Below, piece after piece: positions 5,220 through 15,275 of a stretch of 15,557 bases of DNA. The notes below the pieces were generated by a model, which was given only the letters and a program-made list of their open reading frames with translations, did no database searches and had not been told where the DNA came from. Source of the stretch: JACZWZ01 sp964194935 (GTDB lineage: Bacteria; Actinomycetota; Acidimicrobiia; Spongiisociales; UBA11373). Position numbers and translations under genes: made by a program. The DNA is taken from contig CAXMOL010000048.1 in assembly GCA_964194935.1 (NCBI GenBank), positions 1 through 15,557 of the forward strand, written 5' to 3'. How positions within the stretch are numbered: the first letter of the stretch is position 1; each line of letters begins with the position of its first letter.

Positions 5220-6062
5220 ATGCCACGACCTGAGAAGGTCCAGGCGGTCGCCGACATCAAGGAACGTCTCGAAGACTCGACAGCGGTCTTCCTGGCGGAG
5301 TACGCCGGGCTCTCCGTGGGAGAGCAGCAAGAACTCCGTCGGGGTCTGCGGGCGGCGGGTAGCGAACTAAAGATCGTAAAGATGACTTTGGCTCGCATCG
5401 CTGCCACCGAGCTCGGGCATGAAGACCTCGTTGCGGATCTGAGCGGTCCGACCGCTCTCGCGTTTGCGAGCGGGGAAGCGGCTGCCGCCGCCAAGGTGCT
5501 GCGTGATTTTGCGAAGGATCACGAGCAGCTCATCCTCAAGAGTGGATTGCTGAGCGGTGAGCCGCTCACGGCAGCTCGAGTTGAGCAGCTGGCCGATCTT
5601 GATTCCCGCGAGGTCTTGCTCGCCAAGGTCGCTGGTGCATTTGAGGCGCCGATGTCTGGTTTGGCGGGCCTGATGGCCGCGCTGCCGCGCAATCTGGCGT
5701 CGATGATATTGCAGCTCATCGACAAGTTCCCGCCCGAGGAGACTGCTGCGGTCGACCCTGAGCCAGAGGCTTCTGAGGCTGAGGAAGCCCAAGAGCCTGC
5801 CGAAGAATCCACGGCTGACGAAGCAGCTCCAGAGGCCGAGATGCCTGAGGAGCCTGCGGCAGAGGATTCAGTAGCCGATGAGGCTGCTCCTGAGGCTGAG
5901 GCTGCACCGGAGGCAACAGAAGAAGAGTCCGCAACTGATGAACCGGCCCCTGAGGCCGAGGCGACCGAAGACTTGAGCGATGACCCTGCCGACGAGGCCT
6001 CCGACGAGGCTCCGCAGGCGACTACCGATGATGAAACGGCCGAAACGGCCGAGGAGGAATAG
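5220..6062 (+). CDS. rplJ: 50S ribosomal protein L10 with long acidic C-terminal tail
   Basis: This 280-residue protein has a normal L10 core at residues 1 to about 170 (MPRPEKVQAVADIKERL, VFLAEYAGLSVGEQQELRR, KIVKMTLARIA). The usual family length is about 165-180. L10 anchors L7/L12 dimers to the ribosomal stalk base through its C-terminal helix, here about 140-170. From 171 to 280 the protein is a Glu/Ala/Pro/Asp tail with 46 acidic residues and no Lys or Arg. Inside it a nine-residue motif recurs every 20 residues: ADEAAPEAE at 199 and 219, and TDEPAPEAE at 239. GGAG at 5211-5214 fits the ATG at 5220. The stop lies two bases before rplL. The core call is certain; the tail's function is unknown. 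Confidence 0.95.
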   Translation: MPRPEKVQAVADIKERLEDSTAVFLAEYAGLSVGEQQELRRGLRAAGSELKIVKMTLARIAATELGHEDLVADLSGPTALAFASGEAAAAAKVLRDFAKDHEQLILKSGLLSGEPLTAARVEQLADLDSREVLLAKVAGAFEAPMSGLAGLMAALPRNLASMILQLIDKFPPEETAAVDPEPEASEAEEAQEPAEESTADEAAPEAEMPEEPAAEDSVADEAAPEAEAAPEATEEESATDEPAPEAEATEDLSDDPADEASDEAPQATTDDETAETAEEE

Positions 6063-6064
6063 CA

Positions 6065-6445
6065 ATGGCTACCAAGCTCAGCAGTGATGAACTGCTCGGA
6101 GTCTTCGAGACGATGACCGTTCTCGAACTCTCCGAGTTCCTGAAGGCGTTCGAAGAGAAGTTCGACGTGACCGCGGCTGCGCCGGTCGCCGCCGTGGCGG
6201 TTGCCGCCGGGGGTGCCGCGGATGCCGAGGAGCAGTCCGAGTTCGACGTAATGCTTATGGCCGTAGGCGATAAGAAGATTCAGGTGATCAAGGAAGTTCG
6301 TACCATCACGAGTCTCGGATTGAAAGAGGCAAAGGCTGTCGTGGACGATGCACCGAGTGCGGTCCTCGAAGGTGTCGACCAGGAAGCCGCCGATAAGGCG
6401 AAGGAGGCCCTTGAGGCCGCCGGCGCGATGGTCGAACTCAAGTAA
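6065..6445 (+). CDS. rplL: 50S ribosomal protein L7/L12
   Basis: This 126-residue protein has the N-terminal dimerisation domain at about residues 1-35 (LSSDELLGVFETMTVLELSE). A flexible Ala/Val-rich hinge follows at about 36-55 (AAAPVAAVAVAAGG). The C-terminal factor-binding domain is at about 56-126, with FDVMLMAVGDKKIQVIKEVR, TITSLGLKEAKAVVDDAP and the closing AKEALEAAGAMVELK. L7/L12 forms the multi-copy stalk that recruits translation GTPases. The ribosome-binding site GAGGAA (6053-6058) lies inside the end of rplJ, and the two-base gap implies coupling. Length is canonical, and a terminator-like hairpin follows 22 bases after the stop. Confidence 0.97.
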   Translation: MATKLSSDELLGVFETMTVLELSEFLKAFEEKFDVTAAAPVAAVAVAAGGAADAEEQSEFDVMLMAVGDKKIQVIKEVRTITSLGLKEAKAVVDDAPSAVLEGVDQEAADKAKEALEAAGAMVELK

Positions 6446-6466
6446 CAAACGAGCGCAACGCGTTCA

Positions 6467-6506
6467 GGAACGGGACGGGCGAGAGTTCGTCCCGTTCTCG
6501 CGTCTT
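6467..6506 (+). terminator. Hairpin terminator after rplL
   Basis: GAACGGGACG (6468-6477) is perfectly inverted at CGTCCCGTTC (6488-6497). The stem can extend inward with G-T pairs to a GAGA tetraloop (6481-6484). The tail TCGCGTCTTGG is only mildly T-rich, so this may attenuate rather than fully stop transcription into rpoB. Confidence 0.65.
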
Positions 6507-6511
6507 GGGGA

Positions 6512-6581
6512 GCAATGGGCGATAGGCAATGAGCGATCAGCCATTGACTGCCTAGCTGATTGCTGGTCGCTATTCGCTACT
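6512..6581 (+). repeat. Heptamer tandem tract R4 (GCGATNN/GCAATNN, with inverted second half)
   Basis: There are ten 7-nt units: GCAATGG, GCGATAG, GCAATGA, GCGATCA, GCCATTG, ACTGCCT, AGCTGAT, TGCTGGT, CGCTATT and CGCTACT. The first half carries GCRAT words; the second carries their inverse type, so the tract is an imperfect inverted repeat centred near 6547. The end of the minus-strand small ORF, including its TAG (6570-6572), lies inside it. Confidence 0.8.
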
Positions 6582-6824
6582 TCTGATCACGCGGTCGTAC
6601 ACCCAATCGCACAGCGAGCCGAATAGCGGAGGTCGTGGAGCGTTGGCGAGCGCATCCTCGGGTTCGAGCAGCGATCCAATCGTGTTGGCCCACCATGCTG
6701 CGCCGGCGACGATGGCCACGGTCACCAGGACACCGACGCCGATTCCGACCGTGAGCCCCGCACCATCGGCCGCAATCCATCCGGCAATGCCAAAACCGAG
6801 TGGAAAGAGGATGGGCCCGAGCAT
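6570..6824 (-). CDS. Hypothetical small membrane protein, possibly N-truncated
   Basis: This 84-residue ORF runs antisense between rplL and rpoB. It has two hydrophobic stretches, about residues 1-18 (MLGPILFPLGFGIAGWIA) and 24-46 (LTVGIGVGVLVTVAIVAGAAWW), followed by a polar C-terminal part ending CDWVYDRVIRSSE. I do not recognise the family. The alternation of membrane helices and a Trp-rich junction looks protein-like rather than a chance frame. No Shine-Dalgarno is visible before the ATG. The frame stays open 16 codons further upstream to a TAG at 6873-6875, with a plausible PPARLYRWH just before the Met but no standard start codon there, so the gene could have lost its beginning. The C-terminus is made by heptamer tract R4. 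A spurious ORF remains possible. Confidence 0.4.
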   Translation of the reverse strand: MLGPILFPLGFGIAGWIAADGAGLTVGIGVGVLVTVAIVAGAAWWANTIGSLLEPEDALANAPRPPLFGSLCDWVYDRVIRSSE

Positions 6825-6997
6825 GTGCCAACGGTAGAGCCTCGCCGGTGGTCCGATGCCCGATCTGCCGGACTAGCCGCTGCCGAAGGCGATTCCCGTG
6901 AAGTGATTGCCCGCCAATCTGAACTCGGTGATCGCCCAGCTCCGATCGTCCATCCGGAATCGGGAAACCGGAAACGGCCCGGGCATGCTTTTAGACA
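6825..6997. other. Intergenic stretch upstream of the rpoB promoter
   Basis: Apart from heptamer tract R7 and the in-frame lead-in of the antisense ORF, I see no gene, RNA or clear regulatory site here. A 26-codon minus-strand ORF (6873-6953) is too short to support on its own. Confidence 0.5.
6955..6975 (-). repeat. Heptamer tandem tract R7 (GTTTCCS-type)
   Basis: Three 7-nt units on the plus strand, CGGAATC (6955), GGGAAAC (6962) and CGGAAAC (6969), read GTTTCCG/GTTTCCC/GATTCCG on the minus strand. It is the same word class as tract R6 near 15145 in opposite orientation. Confidence 0.65.
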
Positions 6998-7025
6998 TTG
7001 ACATAGACCCGCGCTGCTGTATCCT
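6998..7025 (+). promoter_or_regulatory. Strong sigma-A-like promoter for rpoBC
   Basis: A perfect -35 TTGACA (6998-7003) and a -10 TATCCT (7020-7025) are separated by 16 nt. This is the best promoter match in the window. Transcription would begin near 7032, leaving a leader of about 158 bases before rpoB. It allows rpoBC to be made independently of rplJL. Confidence 0.8.
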
Positions 7026-7051
7026 TACCCCACATAGTTGGAGACACCACA

Positions 7052-7157
7052 GGGGGTCTTCTGGAAAAGCCGGCCAGGCCGAGCCGGGGTAGCCGCGTGC
7101 TATCCTGGTTTCTTGCCGTCTGTAAAACCTGGCATGTAAGGGTTCCAGAAAATCCCC
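7052..7157 (+). promoter_or_regulatory. Structured 5' leader of rpoB (long closing stem)
   Basis: Bases 7052-7066 pair with 7143-7157 over 14 of 15 positions: GGGG with CCCC at the base, one G-T, one C-A mismatch, then TTCTGGAA with TTCCAGAA. The closed region holds further hairpins, CCGGC/GCCGG (7070-7074 with 7083-7087) and GGTTT/AAACC (7107-7111 with 7125-7129). It lies wholly inside the transcript from the promoter at 6998, ending 18 bases before the rpoB ribosome-binding site. It could be an RNase III-type processing site (E. coli has one between rplL and rpoB), a regulatory leader, or both. I do not recognise a named RNA family. Confidence 0.6.
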
Positions 7158-7189
7158 AGCCCGTTTGATCAATCGAGGAGGAGCGCCCT

Positions 7190-10624
<3,435 letters not shown>

Positions 10625-10666
10625 TTTCACGAATGAACACGAAGTTGAACGAGACGAGGAGCGCGG

Positions 10667-13600
10667 GTGGCCCAGTTTTTTGACGAGCTCAAGATCGACC
10701 TGGCGACCGGTGATCAGATCCGAGGGTGGTCTCACGGCGAGGTAAAGAAGCCAGAGACGATCAATTACCGCACTCTGAAGCCTGAAAAGGACGGCCTGTT
10801 CGATGAGCGGATCTTTGGTCCGACCCGCGATTGGGAGTGCTACTGCGGCAAGTACAAGCGGGTGCGTTTCCGCGGAATCATCTGTGAGCGTTGTGGCGTC
10901 GAGGTGACCCGTTCCAAGGTGCGGCGTGAGCGCATGGGTCACATCGAGCTTGCCGCTCCGGTTACCCACATCTGGTACTTCAAGGGCGTCCCGAGCCGAT
11001 TGGGATACCTGCTCGACATGTCTCCGAAGGACCTCGAGAAGGTCATCTATTTCGCTGCCTACCTCGTCACCCATGTCGACTTCGAGAAGCGGGATAAGGA
11101 TCTCGGTGAACTCGAAGAGGCGATGGAGACGGAGATCACCCTCGTACAGGGCGACTTCACCAATTGGGAGACGGCCCGTTTGGAGCGGCTCGAGCAAGAG
11201 CTGAAGCAGATGGAGGATGCCGGTGCCAAAACCCAGGAGATCTCAGCGGCGCGGCGTGAAGCCGAGCGCGAGATCAAGGATCGGCGCGAGCGCAGTGAGT
11301 ACGAAGAAGAGCTCGTGCGCGAAGCATTCGATTTCTTCCGCGGTATGAAGGTCAAGGATCTGGTCGAGTCGGAGCAGCTCTGGCGGGAGATTCACGATCG
11401 CTATGAGGATTATTACGTCGGAGCGATGGGCGCAGAGGCGATAAAGGATCTGCTCGGGCGTCTCGACCTCGACGCCGAGATCGACAAGCTCAAGGAAGAC
11501 CTCGAGGCCAAGTCGATGCAGCGGCGCCAGCGCGCTACCAAGCGCCTGAAGGTCGTCACCCCCTTCCAGCAGGGGACAAACAGCCCCCAGTCGCTGATTC
11601 TCGATGCGGTCCCGGTGATCCCTCCGGATCTTCGCCCGATGGTGCAGCTCGACGGTGGGCGATTCGCTACCAGCGACCTGAACGATCTTTATCGCCGTGT
11701 GATCAATCGCAACAATCGCCTGAAGCGCCTGCTCGATCTCGGTGCACCCGAGATCATCGTGAATAACGAAAAGCGGATGCTGCAGGAGGCTGTGGACGCC
11801 CTGTTCGACAACGGTCGACGCGGCCGTGCGGTGACGGGCCCGGGCAACCGCCCGCTCAAGTCGCTCAGCGACATGCTCAAGGGCAAGCAGGGTCGGTTCC
11901 GTCAGAACCTGCTCGGTAAGCGAGTCGACTACTCCGGCCGTTCCGTGATTGTCGTCGGTCCCCAGCTGAAGCTGCATCAGTGCGGCCTTCCTAAGGCGAT
12001 GGCGCTGGAACTGTTCAAGCCGTTTGTGATGAAGCGACTCGTCGATCTCGATCTGGCGCAGAACATCAAGGCTGCGAAGCGGATGGTGGAAAGGCATCGT
12101 CCCCAGGTGTGGGACGTGCTTGCCGACGTGATCCAGGAACACCCGGTGCTATTGAACCGCGCCCCCACCCTGCACCGTTTGGGAATTCAGGCGTTCGAGC
12201 CGATTCTCGTCGAGGGCAAGGCGATTCAGATCCACCCACTCGTTTGTGAGGCGTTCAACGCCGACTTCGACGGTGACCAGATGGCCGTGCACCTTCCGCT
12301 GTCTGCCGAGGCTCAGTCCGAGGCTCGCGTGCTGATGCTTTCGACCAACAATGTGTTGTCCCCGGCCAGCGGACGCCCGATCGTCACTCCCGGCCAAGAC
12401 ATGGTCATCGGGGTGTACTACATGTCGGAAATGATCGAGGACAAGATTGGTGCCGGCCGGATGTTCGCCGATATCGAAGAAGCACAGATGGCCTACGACC
12501 TGGGCGAAATCGGACTCCAGGCGCCGATCAAGCTGCGGGTTGGAGACCTCGCCGGTGACCCTGATCTGTACGCCGAGTTGAACGACCACCTTGGGGACCT
12601 CATCCCGGACGAGCCGGTTGATGGCTCCAAGCCGTTCGACACCACATTTGGGCGTGCTCTGCTGAACACGGCGCTACCGACTGACTTCCCGTATATCAAC
12701 GGCGTGGTGCTCAAGTCGGATATTCGGAACTTGATCGAAGAAGTGATCGGTCGGTATGACAAGGGGCAGGTACAGCGTTTCCTTGACTCGGTGAAGACTC
12801 TCGGGTTCACGTTTGCCACCCGCTCTGGACTCACAATCGGGCTCGAGGACGTAAAGACGCCCCCCGACAAGCCAAAGATCCTCGAGGAATATGAGGCCCG
12901 GGCCGCCAAGGTTGAGGAGCTGTTCCTGCAGGGGATCATCACCGATGATGAGCGCCGCCAGGAGCTGATCGAGATCTGGACCGAGGCGACCGACAAGGTG
13001 AAGGACGCCATGGTGGTGAGCCTCGAAGCCGACCGGTTCAACCCGATCGACATGATGGTTCGTTCCGGGGCGCGTGGAAACATCATGCAGGTCAGGCAGA
13101 TCGCCGGCATGCGTGGTCTGGTCGCAAACCCGAAGGGCGACATCATTCCTCGCCCGATCAAGGCGAACTTCCGTGAGGGACTGTCGGTCCTTGAGTACTT
13201 CATCTCGACCCACGGTGCTCGCAAGGGTCTAGCCGATACCGCGTTGAGGACGGCCGACTCTGGCTATTTGACCCGTCGACTGGTCGATGTGTCGCAGGAG
13301 GTCCTCGTCCACGATCAGGAGTCCGAGGACCCCGGTATCTCGATCCCGGTCAAGGATGACAGTGGCGAGCCGTACCGCCATCTCCGGAGCCGCATATTCG
13401 GCCGCATCCTCGCTGAGGACGTCAAGATCGGTCGTTCTTTGGTTGGGACGAAGGCCGGGATCAAGCTGCGTGCAGGCGAGCTCGTCGATCGTGACGCGAT
13501 GGTGGCAATCAATGCCGCCGCCGAAGTGACCGAGGTCCGAGTGCGTTCACCGCTCACCGATACCTCCCGCCATGGTGTGAGCCAGGCCTCATACGGCCTC

Positions 13601-14596
13601 AGCCTCGCCACCGGGCGGATGGTCGAAGCGGGGGAAGCGGTCGGAATCATGGCGGCTCAGTCGATCGGTGAGCCGGGAACCCAGCTCACCATGCGTACTT
13701 TCCACACGGGTGGCGTCGCCGGCGAGGACATCACCCACGGCCTGCCGCGGGTGACCGAGCTGTTTGAGGCCCGCAGCCCGAAGGGGAAGGCTCCGATTTC
13801 CGAAATCGGCGGAACGATCGCGATCGTCGACGACGAAGACGGTCGCCGCATTGTGATCACAGGGGCCAAAGATGACGAAGAACGCGAGTACTCGATCTCC
13901 CGCTTCTCCAACCTCAAGGTCAAAGAGGGCGAGACCGTCGAGCCGGGCACACCGCTCACGGCCGGTCCACTCGATCCGAAGGAAGTTCTGGAGATCATGG
14001 GTGTCAGAGCGACCCAGCAGTATCTCGTCGACGAGGTACAAGAGGTGTACCGGAGTCAGGGCGTCGACATCGCCGACAAGCACATCGAGATCATCGTCCG
14101 TCAGATGCTGCGCAGAGTCCGGGTCGTGAACCCGGGCGATTCCAGTTATCTCCCGCAGGAACTGGTGGATGCTCAAGGGTTCCGCGAGCTCAATCGTCAG
14201 CTGGTCGGCGAAGGCAAGGCACCTGCCGAAGCCCGACCGGAACTGATGGGGATCACGAAGGCATCCCTCGCTACCGACTCGTGGCTATCGGCAGCTTCAT
14301 TCCAGGAGACGACACGTGTCCTCACCGAGGCGGCACTACAGGGAAGGTCCGACTTCCTACGCGGCCTCAAGGAGAATGTCATCATCGGCAAGCTGATTCC
14401 GGCCGGCACCGGAGCCGACCAGTACCAAACGGTGCAGCCCTCGCTCCCGGATGCGACCGTGGTGTCCGCACTCGGTCTCTTTGGCGACGGGGTGTCGCCG
14501 GAACTCGATGAGGATGCGCTGCCTGCCAACCCGGCCGAGTGGCTTGCCAGCCTCGGCACCCAAGAAGAGGACGGCGAGGCCGCCACCGACGAATAG
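10667..14596 (+). CDS. rpoC: DNA-directed RNA polymerase subunit beta-prime
   Basis: This 1309-residue protein starts with GTG at 10667, with GAGGAG (10656-10661) upstream; MAQFFDELKIDLATGDQIRG is a typical N-terminus. The first zinc site is intact: Cys58, Cys60, Cys73 and Cys76 with the same spacing as E. coli. A charged helical insertion at about 140-250 is typical of Actinobacteria. The catalytic NADFDGDQMAVH places Asp533, Asp535 and Asp537 for the active-site magnesium. Bridge-helix and trigger-loop sequences follow (GMRGLVANPKGDIIPRPIKA, FREGLSVLEYFISTHGARKG), then EAVGIMAAQSIGEPGTQLTM. The second zinc site is missing: its four usual cysteines are Ser886, Asp965, Ser972 and Ser975. The frame is otherwise clean and every core motif is kept, so the gene is functional. 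A terminator follows 27 bases after the stop. Confidence 0.98.
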   Translation: MAQFFDELKIDLATGDQIRGWSHGEVKKPETINYRTLKPEKDGLFDERIFGPTRDWECYCGKYKRVRFRGIICERCGVEVTRSKVRRERMGHIELAAPVTHIWYFKGVPSRLGYLLDMSPKDLEKVIYFAAYLVTHVDFEKRDKDLGELEEAMETEITLVQGDFTNWETARLERLEQELKQMEDAGAKTQEISAARREAEREIKDRRERSEYEEELVREAFDFFRGMKVKDLVESEQLWREIHDRYEDYYVGAMGAEAIKDLLGRLDLDAEIDKLKEDLEAKSMQRRQRATKRLKVVTPFQQGTNSPQSLILDAVPVIPPDLRPMVQLDGGRFATSDLNDLYRRVINRNNRLKRLLDLGAPEIIVNNEKRMLQEAVDALFDNGRRGRAVTGPGNRPLKSLSDMLKGKQGRFRQNLLGKRVDYSGRSVIVVGPQLKLHQCGLPKAMALELFKPFVMKRLVDLDLAQNIKAAKRMVERHRPQVWDVLADVIQEHPVLLNRAPTLHRLGIQAFEPILVEGKAIQIHPLVCEAFNADFDGDQMAVHLPLSAEAQSEARVLMLSTNNVLSPASGRPIVTPGQDMVIGVYYMSEMIEDKIGAGRMFADIEEAQMAYDLGEIGLQAPIKLRVGDLAGDPDLYAELNDHLGDLIPDEPVDGSKPFDTTFGRALLNTALPTDFPYINGVVLKSDIRNLIEEVIGRYDKGQVQRFLDSVKTLGFTFATRSGLTIGLEDVKTPPDKPKILEEYEARAAKVEELFLQGIITDDERRQELIEIWTEATDKVKDAMVVSLEADRFNPIDMMVRSGARGNIMQVRQIAGMRGLVANPKGDIIPRPIKANFREGLSVLEYFISTHGARKGLADTALRTADSGYLTRRLVDVSQEVLVHDQESEDPGISIPVKDDSGEPYRHLRSRIFGRILAEDVKIGRSLVGTKAGIKLRAGELVDRDAMVAINAAAEVTEVRVRSPLTDTSRHGVSQASYGLSLATGRMVEAGEAVGIMAAQSIGEPGTQLTMRTFHTGGVAGEDITHGLPRVTELFEARSPKGKAPISEIGGTIAIVDDEDGRRIVITGAKDDEEREYSISRFSNLKVKEGETVEPGTPLTAGPLDPKEVLEIMGVRATQQYLVDEVQEVYRSQGVDIADKHIEIIVRQMLRRVRVVNPGDSSYLPQELVDAQGFRELNRQLVGEGKAPAEARPELMGITKASLATDSWLSAASFQETTRVLTEAALQGRSDFLRGLKENVIIGKLIPAGTGADQYQTVQPSLPDATVVSALGLFGDGVSPELDEDALPANPAEWLASLGTQEEDGEAATDE

Positions 14597-14622
14597 ATCA
14601 ATGCTCGCGTGCGTTGAGCGCT

Positions 14623-14657
14623 CTCACCCCGCCCGATCGGCGGGGTGAGGCACGTTT
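14623..14657 (+). terminator. Rho-independent terminator after rpoC
   Basis: CTCACCCCGCC (14623-14633) is perfectly inverted at GGCGGGGTGAG (14639-14649), an 11-bp GC-rich stem with a 5-nt loop. GCACGTTTT (14650-14657) follows with a short T-run. This is the expected end of the superoperon. Confidence 0.85.
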
Positions 14658-14661
14658 TGGG

Positions 14662-14703
14662 AGTCATCAGTCATCAGTCATCGGTCGTCAGTCATCAGTC
14701 AGG
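14662..14703 (+). repeat. Heptamer tandem tract R5 (AGTCATC x6)
   Basis: The units are AGTCATC (14662), AGTCATC (14669), AGTCATC (14676), GGTCGTC (14683), AGTCATC (14690) and AGTCAGG (14697). It is the most regular of the tracts and the inverse word type of R1 and R3. It starts just after the rpoC terminator and ends three bases before palindromic element A. Confidence 0.95.
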
Positions 14704-14706
14704 AGA

Positions 14707-14759
14707 ATCACTCTCCCCTTTGGGGGGAGTCAATCGGCCGCAGGCCGATTGGTGGGGGG
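14707..14759 (+). repeat. Palindromic repeat element, copy A (short form)
   Basis: This 53-base double hairpin has a first stem ACTCTCCCC/GGGGGAGT (14710-14730), then a 9-bp stem CAATCGGCC/GGCCGATTG around GCA (14731-14751), and ends GGTGGGGGG. Copy D at 15223-15275 matches it at 52 of 53 positions. Confidence 0.9.
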
Positions 14760-14926
14760 AACTCACCAAGTAGCGGCAATCGCGCTGCGGATCGGACACA
14801 CACCGACTCGGCGAACTGACCCACAAGACGCATGATCGAGTGGCTACACAACCTGGCGCAACCACTTGGTGACAGGCCGTCACGACATACAAGATGTGCT
14901 GGTCTTATAGAGACGAACACCGGATG

Positions 14927-15058
14927 CCCCCCACCAGCTCGCTGCGTATCTAGCTCCAGCGTTCGAGTCCTGTTCGGCCTCGAGCCGCCTCCGCATGAAG
15001 GAGCCGCCCAAAGCGGCGGCGCTCTTCCCTACGCTGACTCCCCCCAAAGGGGAGAGTG
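14927..15058 (-). repeat. Palindromic repeat element, copy B (long form, inverted)
   Basis: Read on the minus strand, it begins at 15058 with the family's left hairpin (CACTCTCCCCTTTGGGG...GAGTC) and ends at 14935-14927 with GGTGGGGGG. In place of the 9-bp central hairpin it carries about 100 bases with their own hairpins, such as GCCGCC/GGGCGGC. This suggests one family with fixed ends and an exchangeable centre. The assignment of the far end rests on the GGTGGGGGG match and is less sure. Confidence 0.6.
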
Positions 15059-15103
15059 TTCAGAACAGAACCGTCGGTCCTATCGCACAACCCGGCACCT
15101 GAG

Positions 15104-15139
15104 GAGGGAGTCAAACGCCGGAGGCGATTGGTGGGGGGC
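15104..15139 (+). repeat. Palindromic repeat element, copy C (variant right half)
   Basis: GGGAGTC is followed by CAAACGCC-GGA-GGCGATTG and GGTGGGGGG. Compared with copies A and D, the central stem has changed sequence on both sides (CGCC/GGCG in place of CGGCC/GGCCG), keeping most pairing. The left hairpin is missing or replaced. Heptamer tract R6 follows directly. Confidence 0.65.
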
Positions 15140-15144
15140 GAGAC

Positions 15145-15165
15145 CGTTTCCCGTTTCCCGTTTTC
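15145..15165 (+). repeat. Heptamer tandem tract R6 (CGTTTCC x3)
   Basis: The units are CGTTTCC (15145), CGTTTCC (15152) and CGTTTTC (15159). The next seven bases, CGAGAAA, drift away from the word. Same word class as R7 upstream of rpoB. A 7-bp inverted repeat ACCACTC/GAGTGGT follows at 15172-15191. Confidence 0.85.
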
Positions 15166-15171
15166 CGAGAA

Positions 15172-15191
15172 ACCACTCCCCCTTGAGTGGT
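15172..15191. repeat. Small inverted repeat ACCACTC/GAGTGGT
   Basis: ACCACTC (15172-15178) and GAGTGGT (15185-15191) flank CCCCTT. It could fold in RNA from either strand and may help end mgtE transcription on the minus strand, but there is no T-run in the right place. Confidence 0.5.
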
Positions 15192-15222
15192 CTGTCGCGT
15201 TTAGTGTCCGACGGATGATTGG

Positions 15223-15275
15223 ATCACTCTCCCCTCTGGGGGGAGTCAATCGGCCGCAGGCCGATTGGTGGGGGG
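15223..15275 (+). repeat. Palindromic repeat element, copy D (short form)
   Basis: Nearly identical to copy A (one T-to-C change in the first loop), with both hairpins intact. It stands between the convergent gene ends, 15 bases past the mgtE stop, and its 3' end abuts heptamer tract R8 without a gap. Its stems could act as a terminator for mgtE. Confidence 0.9.

Noticed and set aside
5519..6448. A 309-codon minus-strand frame over rplJ/rplL
   Set aside because: Its Ser/Ala-rich sequence is the antisense of the acidic L10 tail; rplJ and rplL are certain on the plus strand.
6873..6953. A 26-codon minus-strand ORF starting right after heptamer tract R7
   Set aside because: Too short to support, no Shine-Dalgarno, and no recognisable motif. 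It could be a gene remnant, in the same frame as the antisense membrane ORF, but nothing shows this.
7101..7140. A second rpoB promoter using TATCCT at 7101-7106 or TTGCCG at 7114-7119
   Set aside because: Neither has a properly spaced partner box, and both lie inside the paired leader structure.
14662..14703. Possible CRISPR-like array
   Set aside because: The repeats are contiguous 7-mers with no spacers, and no cas gene is present.
14832..15218. A 128-codon plus-strand frame downstream of rpoC
   Set aside because: It crosses two palindromic elements and a heptamer tract, so the translated words are repeat products, with no ribosome-binding site.
14707..15275. An insertion sequence or transposon bounded by copies A and D
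   Set aside because: The copies are direct repeats about 500 bases apart, but no transposase frame or target-site duplication is visible between them.
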